This document shows, piece by piece, positions 24,356-35,125 of a stretch of DNA of 64,000 nucleotides. The stretch is taken from NCBI RefSeq assembly GCF_018687715.1, contig NC_056755.1, forward strand, positions 41,171,001-41,235,000, in the 5' to 3' direction. How positions within the stretch are numbered: position 1 is the first letter of the stretch; every line of letters starts with the position of its first letter. This stretch comes from Carya illinoinensis (Eukaryota; Streptophyta; Magnoliopsida; Fagales; Juglandaceae). The notes beneath the pieces are model-generated. The model was given only the letters and a program-made list of their open reading frames with translations, had not been told where the DNA came from and did not search any database. The translations under genes and the position numbers were made by a program.

Positions 24356-25929
24356 TCAAGGCGCAATGACATTCATAAATTTCCTTTTCGCAAAAGCCAG
24401 CCACCATTTATTTGGAGTTCCATTGGGTCTATATGCAACACTTAATAGTCTCCCACTTGTTTCCTCCCTTATCTGCTTCAGATAAGTCCTCAGCAGTTCT
24501 GCATTCAATTACATAAGCATATCAACCAATGTCCAAAATGACCATTGGATTTGAAATTTTAACGATAATTGATCTAAGCAGGGGCCATTCAGTACAACCG
24601 TCCAAATATTAAGGAACAATGATTTGGTGCAGAATCGACATTTCAGTTCCAAGTTGAGACATATACAAGTCCCAATCATGGAAGAAAATGTGCAGGAGCT
24701 CCAAACCCATAACCTCAAAAGGATGCAAAAACCTCATGGGTGTAGAGTATCCAATGATTCCCATAAAAAATCTAAATATCAAAAGGAAAAACGGAAAATA
24801 ATCATTCAGATCAAGAATTGCAATCCAACATAAAGTAAATAATGAAAATGACATAGAAAGCAGAGTAATTGGACTTTCTACAAGCAGAAGGGCACCAAAC
24901 AAATTGTCATACTTGAGAACTTGAGAGAATGACTAGGAAGGGCACAACAGGAAAAACCGAATTTATGACTATACCCATATATACAATTAATAGCAGTAAA
25001 AAATAATAAACCACCATTGTCATGATTAAAAATGAGAGGATAATCGATCTAGGATGCTTACTCTATTCCCATCACAAAGTCTAGATGTCTAGAACTAATT
25101 GTATCTAGAAATAAAATTTACAATTGATCATCCAAAGTCAGGAGGAAGCTACATCATAATTTCCTTATAAATTGTCCAAATAAAAATATATAGCTCAAGT
25201 TTTTCAAGTTAGCTTCAAAAGACTACAGCAATCCTCACATATTCAAAAATCAAAGCAATCAATACAAGAATTAAGGCAGGCAACCTGAGAATAAGCTCTC
25301 TGACATGAATTCTAATAATGAACACAAAAGACAAGGAATTTCACCTGATTCCTGCTGATACTGAGCAAGGGGGAAAAGGCCTGGAAAAGGAAAACCAGAC
25401 TCTTCGGGAACTTGAACTTTTTCCAGACCCAAGTTGATTATCGCCTTCGTTCCTTCAGCCAAAGTTCTGCAACCTTCGAGCCTATTCAAAGCCACATTAA
25501 TGTACAGTGTCAAATAGATGAGGAGCTTATCCGCTGAGCTCTTAATATCAAAGTTTCGGAAGAAGACATTGGCACGAAAGAATGTGATGGCTTCATCAAC
25601 AATATCGGTACTATCTGCAGACACAGATACCTCAACTTTCACAGACATAGGCAATGAACGTGCTACCTTTACTCAACATTTTTTTTTGTGTTAAGAGTTC
25701 ATTTCCATCTTTGCAGTGACTGTCATATAATTTATAAAAGTACCGTTAGTATCGTCCTATAAGAGAATGGAGCATCAGAAACAGATACTCGGCAAAGATA
25801 TAACGATAATGAGTAAATACCTTGATCAGAAGCTGGAGCAGGATCCTTTATATGGCTCTTTAGAGGGAGTAGGGGGCACCCACAAGCTTTAGTTATTCCT
25901 TCCTCGTCCAGAAAACTAGAGTGATAAAC
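24356..25929 (-). CDS. ARPC3: ARP2/3 complex subunit 3 (ARPC3/p21-Arc), no visible AUG
   Basis: ARPC3 is a structural subunit of the seven-protein ARP2/3 complex that nucleates branched actin; in plants it acts with SCAR/WAVE in cell shape. Three coding exons, 25821-25929, 25345-25614 and 24356-24498, are joined by GT-AG introns and sum to 522 nt, that is 173 residues plus stop, one short of the Arabidopsis 174. Recognisable parts are VYHSSFLDEEGITKACGCPL, TDIVDEAITFFRANVFFRNF, LEGCRTLAEGTKAIINLGLE and TPNKWWLAFAKRKFMNV. The family starts MVYHSS. Here VYHSS follows an AG acceptor, and the apparent 5' exon (ending at 26297, GT donor) finishes ...ATCCAG with no in-frame ATG. The only Met in the 173 residues is near the C-terminus. 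The start may lie in an unseen exon, use a non-AUG codon, or be lost. Confidence 0.85.
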
Positions 25930-26296
25930 CTGCCATCACAACCATCTCTATAATTTCCATTTTGGAAAGCTTCCAAATTTGTTTATTCAACATAAAAAAG
26001 TATAAACAAGAATAAAAAGAAAATAATTCCGTTAACCGTCAAAAAAGCAAACGAAAGCGATCAAATCAGAGTAAAAATTAAAGCTTCATCAAGGAAGTCT
26101 GATTCACACACCAAATTTATCTTTTCCCAGATAAATCGATGTCTTCTTACGGTAGTCGGATCTCTCAAAAAATCAGATCTTTTCCAAATGCAACCCAACA
26201 ATTCTGGCGCAGATGATCGATGCAGCGCAAGATTTATCAATAAGAGGGGTAAAAGGTTCTGAAATTTAAAATTTTCAATGCGGGGCCTGAGATTAC

Positions 26297-26470
26297 CTGG
26301 ATTTTCACTTGGGAGAAGCAGGGTTTTTCCCGTTCTATCAACTCGTGGAAGTGATCGGAAAACGCCGGAAGGTTAAAAGGCTCAAGTTGGCAGTTGGCGT
26401 GGCTGATGTCGGGTGGAACTACATTACGGAAAAAACGGTACGTTTTCTTCACAGCGTTCAGGTAAAATCA
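26297..26470 (-). other. Probable 5' leader exon of ARPC3
   Basis: The minus strand reads ...GTGAAAATCCAG followed by GTAATCTC, a good donor, and a 367-bp intron then leads to the AG before VYHSS. The joined frame stays open upstream (FSQVKIQ-VYHSSF) back to a TGA at 26468-26470 but contains no ATG. The transcription start is unknown. Confidence 0.45.
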
Positions 26471-28084
26471 CACTTAACGTTCAAACACCGTCCATTCGAC
26501 CAAAATTTTAATAATGTAACGGTGATAAATATCTCTTATCTTATATAATAAAATAAAAATAATATATGTTATAGAATTTTTCAAATTTCAAGCACGAGTC
26601 ATAAATATTTGATTACGAAAAATTCTATTTTTAAATCAATAAACATATTTAAGTGATGTAAATATTATTTTATTTAAAAAGTTAAAATTTAAATATTAAA
26701 ATTTAAATTTTATATATAAATTTTACTATTTAAATAATACAAATAATTTCGGTAATTCGAGAATCGATTAACTCTTTAATTATTAATAAAGATAAATGAC
26801 GTGAAATTTTGGATTTTGGAATGGCAAACCAAGAACAGTGGCAACTGTTGGTAGTTGGCGTGATTATTGACACGTGGCTTGTCGTATCGGATTATATCAA
26901 AATTTGAGAAAAAATTGTACATTTAAGAGGTGAATTTATAAAATTAAAAAATAAAATGCTATCTTTACTTTAATTTTATTCATATAACTATATGTACGGA
27001 CATGTCAGTCATTGAATTTAAATAATTATTTTAAAAACTCATGGTTGGTTGTTGAGAGACTTTGATGCTTTAAAATTAGGCGCAAGAGATTTAAGTTATT
27101 ATAACTAAGATGAAACATAGTTATCTTGGAATAGAGTACTGAGACTATCTATCTATCCCTTCTCATTTCCGACAAAAGAATCCAAACACCATCCTTGACT
27201 TGAGGTGTTGATCACAAAGTCTGCCACGTCTTTATCGACTACCTTTGACCCAGATTTCTTCATATCTTAAAAGATATTTTGGAGTCAATAGCTAGCAGTC
27301 TTCTGATCTTGAGAGTACGACAACAACAACTGGTCAACTTGGATTAATTCAAAGTGCTAAAATGGACAATTAATTTGACTGTTCTAATCTTGCTTCCTAT
27401 GCAAGTGGACATACCAAGTTTCACAGTTTCAACTACTTCAAAAGGTTACTTCAGCCCTTGATTACTTGCTTCTGTGCTTGAACAGTCTCAATGAGTTGTC
27501 TTTTTTCATTTGGAGCAACCTTATAAATGATTTGTGCAAGTCTGAAATAAATAAGTCTCCTACAAGCCTTTATAAAAAAATAGACCCCATCTAAAAAGTG
27601 TAAAAAAATCTATACTTTGTGAGTGAGATCCACTTTTTTAAAGGACTTATGTAAGACTTATCTATTTGAAATTTGTACCTAACGTTACTCTTTTAACAAA
27701 GAAAAGCTAACTTTACATTATGCTTTGGGAGAAAAGTCACAACAGATTATGACGAGGAAGTGTATTCATGGAGCATTACAGGACCATAGTTTTTTGGGGT
27801 AAGCAACATTCAACAAGCTAAGTTCCTTTGGAGTAAAAACAGAAAACGTGTAATACTGCAACGTAAAAGTTACTGATGATAAAAGACTACAACATCAGTA
27901 ACTTTTACATAATCCTATTTCATCCAAAAAAATAGTACCCTAATGAAATCCCAGCCCTTAGAACCAATGGAGCTTGCTTGTTCAGCATAATCTACAACTC
28001 ATCTTGGCAATAACAAAGCTAGCTGTACATGGTATTCTAATAGGGCAAACCTTTGTCGTACACTGAAGACACGATTTTTGACAA
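26471..28084. other. Intergenic region between ARPC3 and MGDG synthase
   Basis: No gene is seen. A palindromic MITE-like repeat lies at about 27520-27680, with arms AAATAAATAAGTCTCCTACA and GTAAGACTTATCTATTTGAA. The final stretch presumably contains the 3' UTR of the MGDG synthase gene. Confidence 0.5.
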
Positions 28085-30622
28085 TCAAATGAGGTTTGTG
28101 AATGATGATGTTAATATGTAGGGGATATTGGCTAGAGGCCCACGTTGGCGAACAAGCTCATTGATGTCCTTCACAATGTTGAAGACAGCTTCAGGTTGTG
28201 CTAGTTTAAGAGAATTCTTTGACATTCTCTGGAGTTCATCTTTCTTGGTGCTGAACCATTCGGTCACAATTCTTGCTGTTTCTGTAGGACTTCGAGTGAA
28301 GACACCAGCACCATTATCTACAACATAGGGTATATTGCCCTTTTCCTGAGGTCGCCAGAAAAGTTAAAAAGGTTAGTATTAGAAATGAGAGTACAACTAG
28401 ATACCAGAATTTGCCAGGTTATCTTTCGTGCACAAGAAAAATTTGAAGACTAACTTGTCCAGGGATGTAGTCATTAAGAATAATAGGAAGCCCTCTGATC
28501 AATGCCTCAGCAATTGTACCAGGTCCAGCCTATGAAATATGAAACATGGAAACCCATAGACACCATGAGTAAGATGCTTGATAATATGCATATTCAACAA
28601 GGGATTGAGGACAAGATTTCCCCATACTTTCGTAATTATGCAGTCACAAGCCCCCATCCATTTCTCCATTTGGGTCTCAAACCCTCTCACCTACATCAAA
28701 GGGTAACAAGCTTTTAACGGATGCTCAAGATGAATTTGTTTTCTTGATGCTAACAACTTTAAGAAAGCCATTACCTTTACTGGGATTGTCCACTTCTCAG
28801 TTTCAAGTGTAGTGGCTAAGGTTGCATTGCGGCCACATATAATAATTAATTGCCCAATAGGTTTTCCAAGATCTTTATCAAAAAGTGATTCCCCAAGAGC
28901 CAGAGCAGTTTTCTTAACAGGTCCCATCCCTTCACCACCACCCATTAACAAAACTGCAGGCAAGTGAGGGTCCATCTCAAGTTCGTTTCTCAACTGATCC
29001 TGTAAATCCAAGACATCAACCAACCAAACACAATAAAAATCAGACACTCCAGTCAATAAACCTCCCAAGATTCACAATTTCAGCACACACCTTGGAAAGA
29101 ACTGCACGGGCAAAAGAAGGTCGGATGGGCAAGCCAAAAACACGGATTTGAGACTCTTCAAGACCATCAAGTAGAGCTCTCTTGGCTACCTCCTGTGATG
29201 GGCAATAGCATCTATTAACCCCAGGGTGAAACCTGGATACAGCTTGAATGTTAGAATATAATACAAAGTGGACTACAATTAATATGCAGAAATTAGAATT
29301 GGAGTTTCAAATGGGTTTGTTAACCATACCAAGTAGGATGGCAAGAATTTAGGTCTGTGATGACAGTGACAAAAATCACTTTCTTCTGGAGGCCTTGCTT
29401 GTTAAGAACCCACAAAGGTATATGCTGCATCAAAGGATGGACACTAATGATGATATCTGGCTTGTACTCCATTAGACCAGCCTCCACCTCCCTAGAATCA
29501 CAAAATCCATGACAATTTAGAGAAACCCATTGAACAAAAAATATATTTAAGATTTTGATAATCGATTACGCCTAGACAGAACTAACATGTGCTACAGCTA
29601 AGAGAGATAAATCATCTTTGCATCAAAAGTAAGCAATCATGTCTTCAATAATTATTATCTCCACCCCCAATTGATTAAGTGCCTAGTGGGTTAATGATGA
29701 GTGCAAAAACATATAAGTGAATGCCATAAAATGTCATTTAATTCTTCATCTAATATTATCTATAAGTAAGGTTGAAGGACTTAGATCTTGGTATAAAACA
29801 AGAGAATCAACTCATAATATACTTGCTTGTTTATATACATTGTAATGGAAACTGCAATCCAGTTGGCTGCAAGAAATAATTATTATCCTAAAATGAAATA
29901 TTTTAAGTGACAATGAGAGTGAGAAGTTAAGGGCTAAAAGGATCAAAAAGTACTTGGCATAGTAAGCGGCAATGGCAGCAAGATAGCAGTTGTGTATCCA
30001 TCGGGGATAGGTACTGTGAAAAGCAACCTTCCATAACTGTACATGTTTCACCATGAACTTGTATGATCTCTCCATGTCGTTCAAAGGCCAGCCGGTGTAC
30101 TCTTTCCAAACATCTTTCACAAAAACCTAAAATGAGAAGGTGCCACCGGTAAGGACAAAATGGAGGGGGAAAAACCAAAGAATGATAGAAATTGATGGTT
30201 ATTCAGATTGAAGATTCACATGATATGATAGATTTTTTATTTGAGAGAACTGGAAAGTTCAGTAATATTAGCAAGGAATCTAACAAAGAAACAAGCAATT
30301 TTTCCACTTCAGCATCGCTGTTAAAACAGAAGAGAGAAAGAGTCGAAAGACAATTAAAAGGGGAGAGAGACTTTCAAGACAATAAACTAGTAGCTACAAA
30401 GTAGAAGAATTGGAACAGAATGGAATCATCAAGTCTATTATTCACAAGAAGATTGATATTCATCATCTTTTAACCATTATCGTTTGGCATCAAATGAATG
30501 GCAGATAAGTAAAAAATAACAAATGGCTTTTCAACATTTGGATTTTGAAGATCTTAAAGGTGAAGTTAAGGGTAGCAATCCCTGACGAGTAGCAATCCTT
30601 GTGGAATATATATATATATAGC

Positions 30623-30684
<62 letters not shown>

Positions 30685-31309
30685 GCATTATTGACAAAAT
30701 TTCACATAAGCTTTAGGTAGAAAAAAAAATCATTAGAAAGAATAATATGTGGCATCAGAACATGGCTTAGTGGGAATAACAGAACAGATAAATCCAAAGA
30801 AGCCTAATAAGAACATAAAAACACGCTATCCACGATTTTGCCAAAAACCTGTTCATGATTCTTTTCTTTCTTTCACGAAAAGGAACTTAATAGTTCCAAA
30901 TAACAATACCATCAGATCCACAGGGACAACTCGGTCAAGAACACAGAGCGAGGAAAAGAAAAATCTAATAACAAAAAAAGGTGAAAATTGAGCAAAATTG
31001 AAGAGAACCCAGAAGAGATTCGCGGACAATCACCCTGTATTCGTCCCCGAACTCAATCTGAAAGGTGTTGCGGATGGCCTCAGCCGAGGCCCTGTGTCCT
31101 CCGCCGGTGTCACTCATGAGAATCAGAACGTTTTTGGTCCTCTCAGCTCCGATCTGCACTAGCTCCACGGTGTCGTCCTCGTCATAATCGTACTCGAACT
31201 CTTTTGAGCACCTCCTGTGGCTGCTGTTTCTCCCATGACGGTACACGGCAACCTTCTGGAGCATCTCCGTTATCGACGACTTCCTCGGCGTCGCCACGGA
31301 GGCGTCCAT
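28085..31309 (-). CDS. MGD2/MGD3: Type-B monogalactosyldiacylglycerol synthase, intact (458 aa)
   Basis: The enzyme transfers galactose from UDP-galactose to diacylglycerol to make MGDG. Type-B enzymes (MGD2/MGD3) lack a long transit peptide, sit at the outer plastid envelope and are induced by phosphate starvation. Eight exons are 31034-31309, 29954-30126, 29330-29491, 29091-29232, 28775-28999, 28628-28690, 28455-28529 and 28085-28345. All introns are GT-AG and the total of 1377 nt stays in frame. Motifs are [81 protein letters not shown] and, after splicing, [11 protein letters not shown] with NDYIPGQEKGN. Start 31309 ([12 protein letters not shown]) is the first ATG in frame. The short N-terminus of about 75 residues before the catalytic domain argues for type B rather than MGD1. 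No break was found. Confidence 0.93.
30609..30683. repeat. Compound (TA)n-(GA)n microsatellite in MGDG synthase intron 1
   Basis: Two TA runs, separated by GCTTAAAAAAAAA, lead into a GA run. It lies in the 907-bp first intron, clear of the splice sites. Confidence 0.9.
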
Positions 31310-31515
31310 GTTTGTAAGATCCCCCAACCAAGCAAATCTCCAAACTTCACAAAACACCCAGTTGAAGCCAACGGCCGAATCCCCTTTCCCGCCACCGAAA
31401 ATAAAATTTCCCGGTAGAGAGAGACGGAGGAAAACAAAGGAAAAGAAAAGCAGAGCTTGATGGTGGAGAGAGATTTGTGGGATAGAAAAAAAAATGCAAT
31501 TGGAGGTAGATGTAC

Positions 31516-31523
31516 GTATATAC
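31516..31523. promoter_or_regulatory. P1BS-like palindrome GTATATAC upstream of MGDG synthase
   Basis: GTATATAC fits the PHR1-binding consensus GNATATNC on both strands and lies about 207 bp upstream of the start codon. Type-B MGDG synthases are known phosphate-starvation genes, so the site is plausible. It also resembles a TATA box, and the two readings cannot be separated from sequence alone. Confidence 0.45.
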
Positions 31524-33171
31524 GTTTGTGTTGTGTGTGTTGGGGTGTTCCGAGTTTAACGTTTGGTGAGGTCCGAGCAGGCAAAATGTGATTGTTGTTG
31601 GCTACGAGCTGTTTGGACGCAAAGAATTACTCCGGGAATTTAAGGCATGGGGGGTAAATTTTATAGCCGTCAGATCCGCATTTTTACTCGGTGTGTTCGA
31701 AGATTCGAATCTTTTAACTTTCTTAGAACTGTGGTGAACGACTTTCTTCGACTTTGTTTTGATGGTTTTTTGCTATGGTGGTCTTTTGGTTTTGGGTATT
31801 TGCCTTTCAAGGACAAGGACGAAAAACGGTTGGTAGTTGACTAGTTGTTGAGGTGAAAGGACTAGTTTGCCCCCTTGGTCGTTATGGTCGTTAAATTGGT
31901 CGGCAGCTTGGCATGGTACACTTATGGGCAAAATTAAAAAATAAAAAAAAATATAGAAATTCTATTTTCAGTCTAGAGTAAGAATTGTGTGTACAATCTC
32001 ATTAATAAATAAAGATAAAAAGAGAAAAATAATATCATTTTAAAAAAAATATTATTATAATTTAAAATTTTTTCAAAACATAATTATATGAACTTATATA
32101 AACAGTTTCTAAATAGGGATTGTATATACACTAACTCAAAAAAGTAATAGTACTTATTTTTTCATCATTTTATTTTATGATGTGTTATTAAATGATTGAA
32201 TACTATTTATTATATTTCACTTATGAATTTATTATCTAATGCTATATCATAAAATGATGAGATGACGATAAAAAATGAGATGATAAATAGATTTTTTTTC
32301 TATATTTAAACACAGTGACAAATCCAAGAATTTCCTTTTAGAGGGCCAATTAATACTGAAATAGTTATATTTTTATTTATTTTCTATAATATATATTGTA
32401 CCAAACAGGCAAACATATTATAAATACATTATAAACATGATTCGAGATAATAAAAATATATATATTAATATATTTATCGGTTTAGGAATATATGAGGCAT
32501 CTATATATTCAAATTAAGATAGATTATAAGAGTTTTCCAGCTTCTTTAACATAATTATTATATGTTCAACGTTAATTACCAAGAAAATTTTTGAAAGTCT
32601 AAAAAGAATGAAGAAAAGTCACCATGAATTTTTTTTAGTGCGTACTTTTAATGACAAGAAATTCTATTTATAATTTCTACTTAAAGACTGTGCTGGTTCT
32701 TTATTAAATAAGAAAAAGAATCATTTTATAAGGAATATTTTTGTAATTTTAAAAAATTTTAAAGATAAAATTATCTAGGCCTGCATTACAGTCCCAAATG
32801 AAAACTGTATGTAACATTGTTCTTTAATAAAAATTTAGAGATTTTTAATATAAAAAAATCAAAATTTTTGTTGCATTTGGGATTAGATTGTAACAAAAAC
32901 CTAAGGTCTCGTAATTGAGATGAGATGAAATGAGATGTTTTGTTGAAAGTTAAATAAAATATTATTATAATATAATTTTTTAATATTAATTTTATTTAGG
33001 GATTTAAAAAAAGTTAAACTATTTATTATATTCTATGTGTAACCAAATCAGCCTTATATATTTTTTAACATTTTTATGAAAAATAGGATCATTTTAAATT
33101 TACAACAAGAGAGATATTTAAATTTAAATAGACAAAACATCACCAATAATAAATATTAGAAAAAGATATTT

Positions 33172-33344
33172 GCAATTGTGAATTGTGCAACAGCCGTATA
33201 ATCGCTTTAAAAAAAGTGAATAAAACATGAGATCTACATAAAAAAAATTAATTTTTTAATAGTAGATCACGCTCTTTTTTAAAATGATTACATGATGTTT
33301 ACGCACTTTATAATTGTATATAAAATTACTCTAAATTCTACATG
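33172..33344. mobile_element. MITE, family E
   Basis: The left arm, with GCAACAGCCGTATAATCGCT, and the right arm, with ATGTTTACGCACTTTATAATTG, pair partly around a TAATAGTAGATC centre. Relatives lie at 35208-35365, 37853-38024, 39878-39985 and 40818-40930; some of these are copies made by the segmental duplications. Confidence 0.55.
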
Positions 33345-33579
33345 AATGGATCCCAATTTCGTGTTTGGGTACACTTTTTTCCTAAAAATCATCCATGAAT
33401 CATTCATTCTAGCTTGCCAAACAATTACTTGGAGGAAAGACCTTAGATGGATTCAAAGGGATCCAAGGGAGAAATTTAAAAAAGGACTCTAAAGTCGAGA
33501 CATGCTGAAGAAAAGCATAAACTACAATGACGTGTTGTAAAATGTATTGATGCAAGGTGATGAAAGACAATACCATAAA

Positions 33580-33614
33580 CCCCCCCCCCACCCCCCCCCC
33601 CCCCCCCCCCCCCC
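33580..33614. repeat. Poly(C) tract
   Basis: Thirty-five bases of C are interrupted by one A at 33590, followed by TCCC and a T run. The matching place in unit 2 (about 38267-38281) has only CCC before a T run, so the tract expanded in unit 1 or was lost in unit 2. The run may also be sized inaccurately by the sequencing. Confidence 0.9.
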
Positions 33615-34496
33615 TCCCTTTTTTTAATAATATCAAATGCTTCATTCACAATGAAAATGCATACATACAAATATATAATATGTTACATCTCAACATCTAA
33701 CAAGACTCGAACCAAGAGAAAATTTAAACATTAATGTCATTGTACAATGTCGTCAATAAGTCGTGCATATCAAGTCAATAAAGATAATTCCACACTTCTT
33801 GCATAATAATAAAATTAGTAATTCTTTTATCTGTATTGATTCCATTCTTTTACTAATCCGAACGATGATATTGGGATTAATTTGTTTATGCATGATTAAG
33901 TCAAGATTTAGCTAACAATTATTTATTAATTGTCAAACAAGTACATTGCATATGTTCTATACATTAGTGGAGAAAAGTACCATATACCATTGTAAATCAA
34001 ATTAAAAGATAAAGAAAGAGCTCATAAGAAAAACAAGGTATAGATACTTCCTTAAAGTACCTATCAATCTTGTATAGTATGAGATGAGATGATCAATGAT
34101 TACTAGGTACTATTAGAGTATGAACATGTAATATTTTTATTATTATATGATGTCATGTCAATTCATATTAACGTTTACATAAATAATATTAGTTATATGA
34201 TATGTTATGATAGGATGAAAGTACCACGTCATCTGTATTCCAATTATGACGTATGATATGAAGATAAAATATTTGATCATGGTTGTTTACGTTGAATGGG
34301 GGAGCCAACCTATGGAGCTCGCTTCTCTTCCTTCCTGTTTGAATCTTATTTGCAATATGTGCAATCAGATCGTAGGAACCATGATCCCAACAAAACTAAA
34401 ACGTGAGATAGATGCGTTTTGTTGACTTTGTTATTCCATTGAAAAGAACTATATAACAAGGAAAAAAAAACTATATTTCTGTAAATTAATAGTCTT

Positions 34497-34650
34497 TCTG
34501 GTACGTATAGTTACTTTTACAGTTTTTGCACACTTCACTGATGTGATTAGCTAAAACAATTATTTTATATTAAAAAAGAGTGATTTAGCTAATTACAATA
34601 GTAAAGTGCACAACAAGTATGCTAAAGTGACTACATATAGAATTTTTGAG
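34497..34650. mobile_element. MITE, family B, third copy
   Basis: The left arm TTACTTTTACAGTTTTTGCA and the right arm GCTAAAGTGACTACATATAG form the family B pattern. A duplicate lies at 39163-39310 in unit 2. Confidence 0.55.
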
Positions 34651-34675
34651 TTAAAATTCAACTATTAAAATTTAG

Positions 34676-34854
34676 AAAAATTCTACTTGTCATCCTCTAT
34701 ATCACATGCTAATATATGATTTGTCATTTTTATTCTTCTATTTGAACACATACTGACACATATTTATGTGTAGATATGTGTTTTTAAATATAAAGATAAA
34801 AATGTCAAATCACATATTAGAGTGTAATGTAAAGATGATAAATAACATTTTTCT
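34676..34854. mobile_element. MITE, family D (palindromic)
   Basis: GTCATCCTCTATATCACATG with TGATTTGTCATTTTTATTCT is mirrored by AAAAATGTCAAATCACATAT and AAGATGATAAATAAC. The copy at 39345-39520 is its counterpart in duplication unit 2. Confidence 0.55.
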
Positions 34855-35079
34855 AATATTTATATGTATAATAACATCTAGGGACTGACTTGTGGTAAGA
34901 GTTTGGTTTTTTTTAATATGCATCATTTGACTCTAAGATTCTAATTCTTGAGTAAAAACAATTTCTAGAAACTCGAAATATTTTCTTTTAAATTACACTA
35001 AGTGCACGTTCGAAATTTTTTCTAGAATCCATGCATCCCCAAAATTAGTGAACTTGTTTCTAATATCCAATAGTAATAA

Positions 35080-35125
<46 letters not shown>

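Noticed and set aside
33409..33670. Glycine-rich minus-strand frames
   Set aside because: They are a translation of the poly(C)/poly(G) tract and are absent from the sister unit.
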